DNA from: Sulfolobus sp. S-194
GTDB taxonomy: Archaea > Thermoproteota > Thermoprotei_A > Sulfolobales > Sulfolobaceae
NCBI RefSeq assembly: GCF_012222305.1
Contig: NZ_CP035730.1
Coordinates: 2,725,527 to 2,789,526, forward strand
DNA: 64,000 nucleotides
Direction: 5' to 3'
Every line of letters begins with the position of its first letter. Within the stretch, counting starts at the first letter, position 1. The notes under the pieces were generated by a model. That model worked only from the letters and a program-made list of their open reading frames with translations, did not search any database and was not told the DNA's origin. Position numbers and translations under genes: made by a program. This document shows, one piece after another, positions 1 through 8,709 of this stretch.

Positions 1-1
1 G

Positions 2-1087
2 AAAAAGAGTGAACTTGAAAAGATAAGTAATGCAGATTTACCAGCTAAATACTATTATTTGCTTTCTCAGTTTTACCTAGATAAAAGAGCAGAATTATTA
101 ATGAGAGCATGTAAAGATGGCTATAGACAAGCTTGCAGTGAATGGAAACCAACAATGTGGAGAGGTCAAGAAATTAATGGCTATAAGATTGTGGATTTTA
201 TTTCTGAAGGTGGTTTAAGTTATGTTCTAAAAGGGGAAAAGAAAGGAGTTTTCTACGCTATAAAAATTCCTAAAATAAATCCTACTAGTTTTACTACAAA
301 AAATATTAAAGAAATGTTATTAGATATAAAAAATGAAGAAAGTGTTCTTGTCCAAATTTCTGAGAAATCAGACAATATAGTTAGAATTTACGCTGTACAC
401 TTTGATGAACCAGATATTTACGCTATACTTAGGGGGGATATTTTAACGTATATAAAGAATCCTCCACATATAGTCCTCGAATATATGTCTGGTGGGTCTG
501 CAAACGACTACGATTTTACTAACCCTAGGTGGAGAAAAGTAGTATACTTAATAATTGCTAAAATTGCATCTGCATTAGAGGTAATTCATAATAACGGGTA
601 TGTGCATTCTGATGTTAAACCTCATAATATCCTTTTCACGTCTACATTACCTAAAAAGTCTGAAGAAGCTTTAAAAGGACTACTTAATGGAAGGATAAAG
701 GTAAAACTAAGTGATTTAGGAAGCGCTGTAAAGGTGGGAGAAAAAGCGTTTCAATTAACTCCAGAATATGCATCAATAGAGCATGTAAAATCAACGGTTT
801 TAGGTGGTATTTCACCATCCGATGATATTTATTCGCTAGGTGCAACAACATTTAAATTACTAACTGGTAAAGTATTAAATTCTCCTCAAATGTTACAAGT
901 ATATAATGATTTCTTTTCCACGTTAAATGTTTCTTTATTAGATTCAAAACTTTATACAACGAGAGATTTTACACCACTAAGAAACGTTGAACCAGATGTG
1001 GCTAACTTTATCATTTACATGACATCACCTGGAAAAAGACCTAATGTGTCAGAAGTATTTAGATTCTTTTATTCGAAAGTTTTTTAA
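2..1087 (+). CDS. Eukaryote-like Ser/Thr protein kinase, 5' end outside window
   Basis: The reading frame is open to the left window edge (KKSELEKISNADLP runs into the first in-frame start, TTG at 59), so the gene is 5'-truncated by the window. After a short helical stretch rich in YYLL and RACKDGY-type residues (possibly the last TPR/Sel1-like repeat) comes a Hanks-type kinase domain: glycine loop SEGGLSYVLKG, catalytic lysine in YAIKI, catalytic loop HSDVKPHN (HSD replaces HRD), SDLGS in place of DFG, TPEY for APE, and DDIYSLG as subdomain IX. It should phosphorylate Ser/Thr of cytoplasmic proteins; no membrane segment is visible. Such kinases act in signalling and archaellum control in Sulfolobales, but no substrate can be inferred here. 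Confidence 0.9.
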   Translation, partial: KKSELEKISNADLPAKYYYLLSQFYLDKRAELLMRACKDGYRQACSEWKPTMWRGQEINGYKIVDFISEGGLSYVLKGEKKGVFYAIKIPKINPTSFTTKNIKEMLLDIKNEESVLVQISEKSDNIVRIYAVHFDEPDIYAILRGDILTYIKNPPHIVLEYMSGGSANDYDFTNPRWRKVVYLIIAKIASALEVIHNNGYVHSDVKPHNILFTSTLPKKSEEALKGLLNGRIKVKLSDLGSAVKVGEKAFQLTPEYASIEHVKSTVLGGISPSDDIYSLGATTFKLLTGKVLNSPQMLQVYNDFFSTLNVSLLDSKLYTTRDFTPLRNVEPDVANFIIYMTSPGKRPNVSEVFRFFYSKVF

Positions 1088-1110
1088 TTTTTGCTTTCAT
1101 ATATTCAAAT

Positions 1111-1371
1111 ATGAAAGAAACAGAAAATGAGATAATAATTGAAGTTCCGAATTTACCTCCTATAAAGATAAATAAGAAAAATATTGAAAAGATTGAAAGC
1201 ACAACTCCTCCAGATGATGTTTGTAAATTAATAATGAATTTGTATGAAAAAGGTGTTATAGTCGCAGGAACAACTATTGACGGTAAAGTCTCGTACTATA
1301 ACATAAAGCCTGGTGAAAAATGTGTTAAAATAACTTTAAAAGACGGAAGAGTATTTTATGTCTCATCATAA
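1111..1371 (+). CDS. Small conserved-looking protein of unknown function
   Basis: An 86-residue, lysine- and isoleucine-rich soluble protein that I do not recognise. It starts 23 bases after the kinase stop and ends one base before an ATG of the deiminase-like gene (overlapping by 14 bases if the upstream ATG at 1358 is used), so the three genes probably form one transcription unit. Two cysteines (VCKL and KCVK) and a beta-rich pattern such as IIIEVPNLPPIKI are visible. No signal peptide or membrane helix. Function unknown. Confidence 0.7.
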   Translation: MKETENEIIIEVPNLPPIKINKKNIEKIESTTPPDDVCKLIMNLYEKGVIVAGTTIDGKVSYYNIKPGEKCVKITLKDGRVFYVSS

Positions 1372-1372
1372 T

Positions 1373-2359
1373 ATGTCTGTAAGAGCAGAATGGGAAAAGT
1401 TAAGAGAAGTCGTTGTACACAAACCAGGTTACGAAGTATTATTTGCACTGCTTAACCCTTCACAATTTCTTTTTGAAAGATCCTTTAGCTTAACTAAAGC
1501 TAGGAGAGAGCATGATAAACTAAGAAAAACGTTAGAAAAGGAGGGAGTTAGGGTCCATAGATTAAAAGGTGTAATAATAACTAAAATGAGGAACAACTAT
1601 TCTTTTTTGGAAAAAGTTAAAAGCCTTGTGGGAGTCGATACTGATGATCCTAATTATCTAATAGAACTCCTCATCCTAAACCCGGTTATAAAAGATGAGA
1701 ATGTAATTATAGCAGATCCCTTACCTAACCTTTACTTTATGAGAGATCAACAAATTACAACAAATGATGGCATAATAATAGGAAAAATGGCGACCAAACA
1801 GAGAGAAAGAGAAACAGAAGTTACTAAACTCTTTTGGGAAGCTTTAGGAATAAAGTATAAAGAAATCAAGAAGGGTAAACTAGAAGGAGGTGATTATTTT
1901 CCGATGAAGGATTTTCACATTATAGGTATTGGTAATAGGACTGATTTTACTGGAGCATCAAATCTGTTTAACTTAGGTGAGGTCGCTGTAGTTTATGAGA
2001 CTCGTAAGGAGTTTTTTCATTTAGATATGTTCTTTAACGTTCCATCGTCAAATACTGTTGTTGGTGTGAAGAAACTAATGGAAGAGAGTAGAACCGAAGT
2101 GTACAATCACGGAAAACTTGTTGAAGTAACTAATTTGTATGAGTATGTTAAAAAGAAGGGTTTTAACATAATAGAAATTGATGAGAATGAGGCTAAAATG
2201 CAATTAGGCAATTTTCTAACTATAGATGATGGTAAGATAATTTCACCTAGATATAGTAAAAAGTTTAGGGAATTAGACGTTATTGAAGTTAATGTAGAAA
2301 ACTTGACTGGAGGAAATGGAGGAATACATTGTATGACTGGAGTAGTTAGGAGAGGATAA
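1373..2359 (+). CDS. Arginine deiminase-like / amidinotransferase family protein
   Basis: The protein belongs to the guanidino-group-modifying superfamily (arginine deiminase, dimethylarginine hydrolase, amidinotransferase). Visible landmarks, in order: KLREVVVHKPG near the N terminus, PNLYFMRDQ, KLEGGDYF, FFHLDMFFN with the catalytic histidine, and a C-terminal GGNGGIHCMTG carrying the nucleophilic cysteine. The core hydrolyses or transfers guanidino groups, so a role in arginine catabolism or agmatine/polyamine metabolism is plausible. At about 328 residues it is shorter than classical ArcA (about 410). ATG 1373 is chosen because the family fold begins immediately after it; ATG 1358 is an alternative that overlaps the upstream gene by 14 bases. 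Convergent with the peroxiredoxin, 7 bases away. Confidence 0.8.
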   Translation: MSVRAEWEKLREVVVHKPGYEVLFALLNPSQFLFERSFSLTKARREHDKLRKTLEKEGVRVHRLKGVIITKMRNNYSFLEKVKSLVGVDTDDPNYLIELLILNPVIKDENVIIADPLPNLYFMRDQQITTNDGIIIGKMATKQRERETEVTKLFWEALGIKYKEIKKGKLEGGDYFPMKDFHIIGIGNRTDFTGASNLFNLGEVAVVYETRKEFFHLDMFFNVPSSNTVVGVKKLMEESRTEVYNHGKLVEVTNLYEYVKKKGFNIIEIDENEAKMQLGNFLTIDDGKIISPRYSKKFRELDVIEVNVENLTGGNGGIHCMTGVVRRG

Positions 2360-2366
2360 AAAATAC

Positions 2367-3005
2367 TCATATTTCTTTATACGTAAACCACCAATCAAAT
2401 GGCTGATTTATTCTTAATTTAGCATCTTTAACTGTTCTTGGTGGCGGATTAATTACCTTATTGCCGATAAGCTCATTGTTAGGCCAATTTGCTGGAATAA
2501 CTACACCGCTTTTATCTACTAACTGTAATGCTCTTATACTTCTTAAAATCTCATCTATATTCCTTCCGATTTCCATGGGATAATACATAATTAACCTAAC
2601 TATACCCTTATCATCGACGATAAATACAGCCCTAACGGTAGAGGTTGAGGATTCTGCATGTATCATTCCTAATCTTTTGGCTACATTTCCCATAGGATCT
2701 GCTATAATTGGGAATGGAATTTCGACTTTCAAGTTCTTTTCTATCCACATTATCCATTCGATGTGTGAAATGTTACTATCTACTGAAAGTCCTATTAGTT
2801 CAGTATTCAACTTCTTGAACTCCTCGTATTTCTTTGCAAATGAGTAGAACTCCGTAGTGCACACCGGTGTGAAATCTCCAGGATGGCTAAATAATACAAA
2901 CCATCTCCCTTTATAGTCATCAGGTAGTTTTATCCTGCCTTGCGTAGTTATAACTTCCATTTCTGGGAATCTTTCTCCTATTAATGGAATTCTTTCCTCA
3001 CTCAT
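2367..3005 (-). CDS. Peroxiredoxin, 1-Cys type (Prx6 / Bcp2-like)
   Basis: A thiol peroxidase that reduces hydrogen peroxide and alkyl hydroperoxides. The peroxidatic cysteine is C49 in [12 protein letters not shown], followed by the AhpC/TSA fold and the C-terminal arm typical of the archaeal Prx6 group ([14 protein letters not shown]). C49 is the only cysteine in the 212 residues: positions that carry C-terminal cysteines in archaeal 2-Cys homologues are F and T here. The enzyme must therefore work as a 1-Cys peroxiredoxin, as reported for Sulfolobus Bcp2, with an external thiol or another Prx resolving the sulfenate. Cytoplasmic, monocistronic by context. Confidence 0.93.
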   Translation of the reverse strand: MSEERIPLIGERFPEMEVITTQGRIKLPDDYKGRWFVLFSHPGDFTPVCTTEFYSFAKKYEEFKKLNTELIGLSVDSNISHIEWIMWIEKNLKVEIPFPIIADPMGNVAKRLGMIHAESSTSTVRAVFIVDDKGIVRLIMYYPMEIGRNIDEILRSIRALQLVDKSGVVIPANWPNNELIGNKVINPPPRTVKDAKLRINQPFDWWFTYKEI

Positions 3006-3333
3006 TTTATATCTATTATTATTTACAACTTACTGCTATTTAAGTTTAACTTATTCTTAATTCGAAAAAACTTTAGTTTGAAAGTCTTTTTTAAATAATA
3101 TTATGACAACACTTAGTAACGTATAAGAGAATCTTTGTAATTTTAGGAATATTTAAAAGCTTTCAACATTCTCATTAACATAAGGCTTATACTAAAAGTA
3201 GTACACAAGTAAAACTAATGATCTAAAAAAGTAAAAATAAGAATGAAATGTAATCTTAAGAATATATAGAGTATGAGATAACCATAAAGTATTAACTAAG
3301 TATTAATCATAAAGGGGAGTAATAATAGTAAAG

Positions 3334-3393
3334 ATCTAATGATGAAAAGCCCATAAACTGAATTAATGAAGAGATGCGGGTACTCTGATTTTA
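3334..3393 (+). ncRNA. C/D box guide RNA with two 12-nt guides
   Basis: In the intergenic region before the NiCoT gene lies a complete archaeal C/D box layout: box C ATGATGA (3339-3345), 12-nt guide AAAGCCCATAAA (3346-3357), box D' CTGA (3358-3361), 4-nt spacer, box C' ATGAAGA (3366-3372), 12-nt guide GATGCGGGTACT (3373-3384), box D CTGA (3385-3388). Both guide intervals are exactly the 12 nt that is standard for archaeal sRNAs bound by L7Ae, Nop5 and fibrillarin. By the D+5 rule the D guide would direct 2'-O-methylation of the C in a target reading AGTAC(C), and the D' guide of a residue in a target matching TTTATGGGCTTT. Targets were not searched. Transcript ends are approximate. Confidence 0.85.
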
Positions 3394-3431
3394 TGCTCAA
3401 CATAATTTTATCAAATGCCATCTGTTTGATG

Positions 3432-3475
3432 TGGATAACATATCCAAAAAGTTTATAATATGGATAACCTATCCA
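3432..3475 (+). promoter_or_regulatory. Twin palindromic operators around the NiCoT TATA box
   Basis: Two near-identical 15-bp palindromes, TGGATAACATATCCA (3432-3446) and TGGATAACCTATCCA (3461-3475), each TGGATA-N3-TATCCA, lie 29 bp apart centre to centre. They bracket a TATA-like TTTATAATA (3452-3460), about 25 bases before the ATG at 3482. A repressor bound at both sites would cover the BRE/TATA and the start site. A metal-sensing repressor is the natural guess for a nickel/cobalt permease; the motif is not the known NikR consensus. Confidence 0.75.
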
Positions 3476-3481
3476 AATATT

Positions 3482-4552
3482 ATGGGTTCAAAAACCTTAA
3501 CAAAAATGGTATTGATGGGTTTATTTTTTATTATAAATATTATTTTGACTATGATTTTTTATTTCACTTTATTTAATTTACCAAAAGAGAATTTATACAT
3601 ACAGACTGATAATGGTATACTAACTGGAACTTTCATAACTCTTGGTATTTTAGCTTATACATTTGGATTAAGACATGCAGTAGACGCTGATCATCTTGCT
3701 GCGATAGACAATGTTACCAGAAAACTTCTTCAAGAAGGAAGAAACCCAGTGTTCGTTGGTACATTCTTCTCGTTAGGTCATTCAACTGTAGTTATCCTTC
3801 TAAGTCTGATGCTAGTCATAGCTTCAAGGTATGTTATAAATAGTTTACCAAGCATAGAGAATACGGGTAGTATTATAGGAACTTTAATAAGCGGAGGGTT
3901 TTTATATATAATAGCATTCTTGAATACTCTAGTCCTTTTAGAATTATATGGAGTTTATAAAACTATTAAGAGGGACAAAAATCTTGATGAAAAGAAATTA
4001 AATGAACTTTTGCTAAAGAGGGGTTTCATGAATAGATTTTTCAGTAAATTGTTTAAGATAGTTACTTCAGAATGGCAAATGTACATTATAGGGTTTTTAT
4101 TTGGTTTAGGCTTTGATACTGCAACTGAAGTGGCTATATTAGCTATATCTGCTACAGTAGCTGGAGCTTTCTCCTCAATCCCAATAACTACAATACTAAT
4201 TTTGCCAGGATTATTTGCACTAGGTATGAGTTTGATAGATACGCTTGATGGATTGTTTATGAGATCTGCTTACGGTTGGGCTTTCAGAAATCCTTTAGGG
4301 AAAATCTGGTATAATTTGACAATGACCTTCATATCAATCTTAGTAGCTTATGGAATTGGCACAATAGAGTTGTTTGGTTTAATAGTTAGTGAGTTTAATC
4401 TTCATGGTCCATTTTGGGATCAAATAAATGCATTAAACAACGTATACTGGGAATCAATAGGTTATTTCGTGGTATTAACTTTTGCTATAACATGGGTAAT
4501 TTCTGCTTTAGTATATAAAATGAGGATTAAGCAGTTAGGTATAAATAAGTAA
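3482..4552 (+). CDS. NiCoT family nickel/cobalt permease
   Basis: Integral membrane importer for Ni2+ and/or Co2+. It shows the family signature RHAVDADHLAAIDNVTRK (HX4DH in the second helix) and LGFDTATEVAIL, with about eight hydrophobic segments and a charged cytoplasmic loop in the middle (KRDKNLDEKKLNELLLKRG). An in-frame GTG at 3431 would extend the N terminus through the first operator, so ATG 3482 (MGSKTLTKMV, 356 residues) is preferred; it sits about 25 bases after the TATA box, giving a leaderless mRNA. Twin palindromes around the promoter indicate strong transcriptional control. The user enzyme (hydrogenase, urease or cobalamin enzymes) is not in the window. Confidence 0.92.
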   Translation: MGSKTLTKMVLMGLFFIINIILTMIFYFTLFNLPKENLYIQTDNGILTGTFITLGILAYTFGLRHAVDADHLAAIDNVTRKLLQEGRNPVFVGTFFSLGHSTVVILLSLMLVIASRYVINSLPSIENTGSIIGTLISGGFLYIIAFLNTLVLLELYGVYKTIKRDKNLDEKKLNELLLKRGFMNRFFSKLFKIVTSEWQMYIIGFLFGLGFDTATEVAILAISATVAGAFSSIPITTILILPGLFALGMSLIDTLDGLFMRSAYGWAFRNPLGKIWYNLTMTFISILVAYGIGTIELFGLIVSEFNLHGPFWDQINALNNVYWESIGYFVVLTFAITWVISALVYKMRIKQLGINK

Positions 4553-4556
4553 GATC

Positions 4557-4883
4557 CTAAATAGGTTGGCCATCTTTTTTAATATCTCTTATAATTCTAA
4601 ATATTTGAATCACAATATCATCCGGTATTATTGGTGATATATTAGGTTCACATTCTCCAAAATAATCACAATTATAAAGATACTTAGCTAAATAACCTGC
4701 TATAAATACTTTCCTTCCTACCCTTTTATCAATAAAATTACTTAGGATTTTCTTTTTATTTTCCATAGAGAGGGGTAATAAGTAAACTTTACTTATAAAG
4801 CATTCCCATGGATCGTTTTTCTGGCTACAAAATTTGAAAATTTCTGGTAATATATAATCCTCAAAGTAATCCATAATTTTCAC
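4557..4883 (-). CDS. Unknown 108-residue soluble protein
   Basis: Not recognised. The translation has four cysteines (FCSQ, WECF, NCDY, GECE), of which the last two form a CDYFGEC pair, and an otherwise helical, charged sequence. A second start at ATG 4875 (MDYFEDYIL) is possible. It is convergent with the NiCoT gene (4-base gap) and lies just downstream of, and on the same strand as, the ABC transporter genes, with 37 bases to the permease stop. No membrane segment is seen. Confidence 0.6.
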   Translation of the reverse strand: MKIMDYFEDYILPEIFKFCSQKNDPWECFISKVYLLPLSMENKKKILSNFIDKRVGRKVFIAGYLAKYLYNCDYFGECEPNISPIIPDDIVIQIFRIIRDIKKDGQPI

Positions 4884-4920
4884 ATTTCAATCTTAGCTTT
4901 AAAAATAATATCTCATATAA

Positions 4921-5661
4921 TCATACACTTCTCCATCTACTATACTTAAGGGATATGTAATAAAAGATAAAGGTTTCTGTGACCAGTAATATCCACGAAA
5001 ATGCTAATAAACTGTTTGAAAGAGATACTAAACCAGTATAATTTTGAATTATTAGGGCCGACAATGTAGTCGGTAAAGGATAAAGTATATAAAAGAACGC
5101 TTTCGGCAACAGATAGTAAGGATAGAAAATAGGCGGAATAATGCTCAAAAAAGTAGATAATAAACCACCTATTCCCCAACTATACCTCATATGTGGAATT
5201 AAGGTACTTATAAAGAAACCTATTGCTGATGTATTAATCAGTAAAAGTAAGAGTATTAAGATCATAATTAGATTAAATAATTTGAAGATTATTGAAAGTA
5301 ATATATAGACTATAATTCCTGGTAAAGAGTAAACAAGGTTAGACAACATTAGTCCCAAAATGTAATCGTTTGGTGTAACTTCGCTAGAAACAAGTAAATC
5401 TTGTAATTTAACTTCAAGTCTTAAGTATGCAAAATCTGCTGTTGATGACAATCCATTACTAGCAATTACTGTAACTAATCCGCCTATTATTCCATAACCT
5501 AAAAAAACTCCTTTTGAAATTATATATATTAAAAATAGTTCTGCTAAAGGTATTGCCATGTACGTTAAAACGTATATAAATCCTCTCTTAATTGAAGAGA
5601 CTCCATAGAATTTTATAAAAGCAATTAGAAAGTCAATTTTCTTCAAGACCTTCACCTGCAT
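4921..5661 (-). CDS. ABC-2 type transporter permease
   Basis: Membrane subunit of an ABC exporter: 246 residues with six hydrophobic segments and no large soluble domain. It overlaps the 3' end of the ATPase gene by 29 bases, so the two are translated from one mRNA and work together. The segment [16 protein letters not shown] before the third helix resembles the coupling region of ABC-2 permeases. Substrate unknown: such pairs in archaea export lipids, peptides or drugs. The upstream TrmO-like gene diverges from the pair. Confidence 0.82.
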   Translation of the reverse strand: MQVKVLKKIDFLIAFIKFYGVSSIKRGFIYVLTYMAIPLAELFLIYIISKGVFLGYGIIGGLVTVIASNGLSSTADFAYLRLEVKLQDLLVSSEVTPNDYILGLMLSNLVYSLPGIIVYILLSIIFKLFNLIMILILLLLLINTSAIGFFISTLIPHMRYSWGIGGLLSTFLSIIPPIFYPYYLLPKAFFYILYPLPTTLSALIIQNYTGLVSLSNSLLAFSWILLVTETFIFYYISLKYSRWRSV

Positions 5662-6463
5662 ATAGTATAAACAAATCCTCTAAACTAATTGGTTTCACAA
5701 CATATTTTCCTACAAAGTTTGATGCTTCTCTCTTATCTACATAAGTTATTCTTAGCCTACCTACTTTTATATCGCCAATACCCTCTACTCTAACTTTATC
5801 TTTTAATTTCTCCAGTAAGGTTGTAACACTTCCCATTGCAATAATTTTTCCTTTATGTAAAAGTATAACTTCATCTGAAAGCTCTTCAGCCTCTTCCATA
5901 TAATGTGTAGTTAATATAATTTTTCCCTTCATTGTCTTTAGTATTGACCAAATTTCGGTTCTTGAATAGGGATCTAAACCGGTTGTAGGCTCATCAAGAA
6001 ATATTACTTCTGAATTTGCAGCTAATGCCATAGCAACAAAGATCTTTCTCTTCATTCCTCCAGACAGTTCATCAGAGGGCTTGTCTTTTACTTCCCATAA
6101 ACCTACTTCTTTTAAGGCTTCTCTAGCTACACTTTCAGATTCTGAAAGAGATAACCCTTTAGCTGTTAAAAACATAATTAAATGTTCATAAGGAGATGCC
6201 ATTCCTACTGGCTGTGCCTCTTGTGGTATAGAAGTAATTATTTTTCTAACTTTCTTAGCTTCTCTTATTACGTTATAACCTTCAACGTAAGCCTCTCCTT
6301 TACTCGGTAAAAGTTGGGTTGACAAAATCCTTGTGAGAGTAGTTTTCCCAGCTCCATTTCTTCCTAAAAGGGTTAAAATCTTCACATTACTAGAAAATGT
6401 AATATTGTCAAGAGCAATAGTTCCATCTTTGTAAATCTTAGTTAAATTAATAGTTTCTATCAC
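5633..6463 (-). CDS. ABC transporter ATPase subunit
   Basis: Cytoplasmic ATPase that drives the permease at 4921-5661. Motifs: Walker [11 protein letters not shown]-loop around TSIPQEAQP, signature LSGGMKRK, Walker [15 protein letters not shown]-loop LTTHY. The 276 residues include a C-terminal extension after the core typical of the DrrA/CcmA exporter subfamily. Translation probably starts at GTG 6463. Only 13 bases separate it from the divergent TrmO-like ATG, so the two promoters overlap; an ATTATATAG box lies just upstream on the minus strand. Confidence 0.92.
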   Translation of the reverse strand: MIETINLTKIYKDGTIALDNITFSSNVKILTLLGRNGAGKTTLTRILSTQLLPSKGEAYVEGYNVIREAKKVRKIITSIPQEAQPVGMASPYEHLIMFLTAKGLSLSESESVAREALKEVGLWEVKDKPSDELSGGMKRKIFVAMALAANSEVIFLDEPTTGLDPYSRTEIWSILKTMKGKIILTTHYMEEAEELSDEVILLHKGKIIAMGSVTTLLEKLKDKVRVEGIGDIKVGRLRITYVDKREASNFVGKYVVKPISLEDLFILYAGEGLEEN

Positions 6464-6476
6464 AAATTACTATATA

Positions 6477-6881
6477 ATGAGTGTATGCTTTAAGTACATT
6501 GGTTATATAAAGAGAAAAGACAATTCTGCCTCAAGGCACGAAATCGTAGAAGTAATTGTTAACAAGGAATATGAGGAAGGACTAACTGGAATAGAAGAAT
6601 TTTCTCATATAATCCTAGTATATCATTTACATTTGGTAAATGAACATAGACTAGTAAGGGATAGAGATAACATAAAGATTGGTGTATTTGCTACAAGATC
6701 TCAATTTAGACCAAACCCTATTGGGATTTCCGTATGTGAGTTAATAAAAAGAGAGGGGAATGTATTATATGTTAGAGGAGTTAACGCATATGATGGTACT
6801 CCAGTTCTAGATATAAAACCTTATGATGAGTGGGATAGGATTGAAAAAATTAGAGTACCTTTTTGGCATAATGCTAGATAG
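6477..6881 (+). CDS. TrmO/TsaA-like tRNA methyltransferase
   Basis: Family of S-adenosylmethionine-dependent enzymes that methylate N6 of t6A37 in tRNA (E. coli TrmO, formerly YaeB). Seen: GYIKRKDNSASRHEI at the N terminus, the hallmark FATRSQFRPNPIGIS, and DGTPVLDIKPYDEWD near the C terminus. At 134 residues it is the compact archaeal form with only the beta-barrel catalytic domain. Cytoplasmic. Convergent with the RHH gene, which it overlaps by 8 bases at the 3' end. Substrate assignment rests on the family, not on the context. Confidence 0.85.
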   Translation: MSVCFKYIGYIKRKDNSASRHEIVEVIVNKEYEEGLTGIEEFSHIILVYHLHLVNEHRLVRDRDNIKIGVFATRSQFRPNPIGISVCELIKREGNVLYVRGVNAYDGTPVLDIKPYDEWDRIEKIRVPFWHNAR

Positions 6882-7362
6882 TAGTAATCCTTTTAACAAA
6901 TCTACATTTCTGAAGAAGAAGTAGTTTATTTATGGAAGAAGGTACTACTACTTCATCTACGGTAATAATGGAGTCTATATATTGCTCTATTGTTTGTTGA
7001 TCAATATCATCTAATATTAACCTCTTAATATTTCTGAATGATATAGGTTTACCTAATCCTATAATCTCATTCTTTGTTATGCGCAGTTCCTCCAAATCTG
7101 ATACTATAAATATATTTTTACCAGCTTCATTATATCCTTCAACAAAGGCTTTTCCAACATTTATTGCCTTCTGGGTAGCATCGTCAATTTTTTCACCGAC
7201 TTTTCCGGCTAATCCTAAGAAAGTCATCATTGCTTGATTCATAACTTCACCTACAGTCTTCCCTGAATTTCTCGCTATATTAACCATTCTTTCATATAAA
7301 TCCCTATTAACTCCTCGTATCGTAATAGTTTTTTTGTTTTCATCTTGTTGATTGTTTGACAT
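6874..7362 (-). CDS. Ribbon-helix-helix protein with C-terminal extension
   Basis: N-terminal 50 residues look like a MetJ/Arc (CopG) DNA-binding fold: beta strand KTITIRGVNRDLYERM, then two helices with NSGKTVGEVMNQAM. The remaining part (FIVSDLEELRITKNEIIGLG and following) resembles a small alpha/beta ligand- or protein-binding domain I cannot name. Upstream in-frame ATGs at 7380 and 7371 exist, but the TATA-like CTTTTTATTTG (minus strand, 7387-7397) places a leaderless start near ATG 7362, which is chosen. A GTTTA-N3-TAAAC palindrome directly upstream suggests autoregulation. Confidence 0.72.
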   Translation of the reverse strand: MSNNQQDENKKTITIRGVNRDLYERMVNIARNSGKTVGEVMNQAMMTFLGLAGKVGEKIDDATQKAINVGKAFVEGYNEAGKNIFIVSDLEELRITKNEIIGLGKPISFRNIKRLILDDIDQQTIEQYIDSIITVDEVVVPSSINKLLLLQKCRFVKRITTI

Positions 7363-7396
7363 GTCTAACATGTAATACATAGTTTACAAATAAAAA

Positions 7397-7409
7397 GTTT
7401 ACTCTAAAC
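7397..7409. promoter_or_regulatory. Palindrome abutting TATA box of the RHH gene
   Basis: GTTTACTCTAAAC is a perfect GTTTA-N3-TAAAC inverted repeat immediately upstream of the TATA-like element of the RHH gene. A further AGTTTAC half-site occurs at 7381-7387 on the other side of the TATA. Position and symmetry fit binding by a dimeric ribbon-helix-helix repressor, probably the product of the downstream gene. Confidence 0.45.
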
Positions 7410-7433
7410 ATGTATAGTAAGTATAAGATATTT

Positions 7434-7561
7434 TATAGTGTCATTATTAAGCTGCTTATATTTCTATATTAAAATGGAGTATACAATAACTTTATCTTAG
7501 CATCTTCTGTAGCTAGAGATAAACTCCGCTAATGAATTTATATACAAATAACGACACTTTT
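7434..7561 (+). mobile_element. MITE copy A, 128 bp, degenerate
   Basis: Same family as the well-preserved 49049-49176 copy and of the same length. It begins TATAGTGTCATTATTAAG and ends ACAAATAACGACACTTTT; the interior shares TTATATTTCTATATTAAAAT and AATAACTTTATCTTAGC with the others. No target duplication is visible, so the insertion is old. Non-coding. It lies about 70 bases upstream of the RHH start. Confidence 0.8.
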
Positions 7562-7640
7562 TTTATCTTTTAAATTTTCGTAATATGATAAATATTTTAA
7601 GAAAAGTAATTTTAGAGCAAACTTAGTTTTAACTAAATGT

Positions 7641-7770
7641 CATAGGGTCATCATTATATTATAAATTCATTAATTGAGGCTAATCTCCAGCAAGAGAAGA
7701 TACTAAGATAAAGTCCTTGCACGCCTTATTTTTACTATAGAAATATAAGTAACTTAATGACGATACTATC
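7641..7770 (-). mobile_element. MITE copy B, 130 bp, inverted orientation
   Basis: Read on the minus strand it starts GATAGTATCGTCATTAAG, continues with TTACTTATATTTCTATAG and GGACTTTATCTTAG, and ends near GATGACCCTATG. It is the same element as copy A, in opposite orientation only 80 bp away, so the pair could fold into a large hairpin if transcribed. No target-site duplication remains. The 7363-8116 stretch holds these two MITEs and no gene that I can support. Confidence 0.8.
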
Positions 7771-8116
7771 AGATAAAAATTCCAAAATTTCTATGAGTTA
7801 AAATTTTACCGTGAATCTAAATTGATTTTTTATATTGATTAATAAATATATATTGATATTGATTATGTATAATATATCTATTTCTAAAATCGTTACTGTT
7901 GCTTCATCTAAAGTGTAGGAATACTAAAATATCACGACAGTTACTAAAAACATTGTTACAGAAAGATTTGTTAATAATAAATTCTAGAAGTATTTAAAGA
8001 AGAAAGAATGATCTTTGATTGTTCTCACATAAGAAATTACATTAAATCTCATAGATATGCGAGAAATATGGATTCATACAAAAAGATTAAAATATGCTGA
8101 TCGATGATAAATTGTT

Positions 8117-8392
8117 TTAAATTTTTAGAGACTGTGGCACCTGGACAGCTAATTTAGATATTATAGCCTTTTTTACTTCATCCTTTTCGAAACCTATGCA
8201 CTGTATGGCTACCAGTTTGTTCTTACTCGTATCTATTTCAAGAACACAAACTGAATCATAGTTTAAACAACGAAGAATTACCTTAGTTAGAGTACCAGGC
8301 TTAATTTCCACCTTATACGTAACTTCTATACCGTGAATTAGTAGTCTAAACTTATCATTATCTATCCATTGTACATCTTTAAACACAATCAC
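8117..8392 (-). CDS. Unknown small protein, third gene of an operon
   Basis: 91-residue soluble protein, beta-rich (FRLLIHGIEVTYKVEI, LTKVILRCLN, SVCVLEIDTS), not recognised. Its ATG overlaps the stop of the preceding gene by 4 bases, so it is translationally coupled to it. Three cysteines. With 8389-8703 and 8710-9105 it forms a tight three-gene minus-strand operon whose other members are a soluble beta-rich protein and a four-helix membrane protein. Function unknown. Confidence 0.65.
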   Translation of the reverse strand: MIVFKDVQWIDNDKFRLLIHGIEVTYKVEIKPGTLTKVILRCLNYDSVCVLEIDTSKNKLVAIQCIGFEKDEVKKAIISKLAVQVPQSLKI

Positions 8393-8703
8393 CTTTCTAT
8401 CACCACTGTGATATCAGACTTATCGCATATTTTCTGGTTCTTAAATAGAGGTTTAAGCTCTTCTTGTAGAGTTTTTGCTATACACTCACAATATTCTCCT
8501 CCTTCAATGATCTCGTACTCAAAGATGTAACCGGAGAGAAAGGGCGGGGGCTTATAATTTGCTAAATGATCATGAGAGCAATCCACATATAATATTCTAT
8601 TCTGCGTTCTAATGACCACTACTACATCTTTCATGAATGCGTATTTACCCCTAACTTCAGAAGGAAAAATTCTAATAGTTTTGTAAGGTACTTTTATTAA
8701 CAT
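8389..8703 (-). CDS. Unknown small protein, second gene of an operon
   Basis: 104-residue soluble protein I do not recognise. Four cysteines (VDCSHDH, EYCECIA, KICDKS) together with the HDH could bind a metal. It starts 6 bases after the membrane-protein gene stop and overlaps the next gene by 4 bases. The three genes probably act together. No relationship to a known family is visible. Confidence 0.65.
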   Translation of the reverse strand: MLIKVPYKTIRIFPSEVRGKYAFMKDVVVVIRTQNRILYVDCSHDHLANYKPPPFLSGYIFEYEIIEGGEYCECIAKTLQEELKPLFKNQKICDKSDITVVIER

Positions 8704-8709
8704 TATCTA

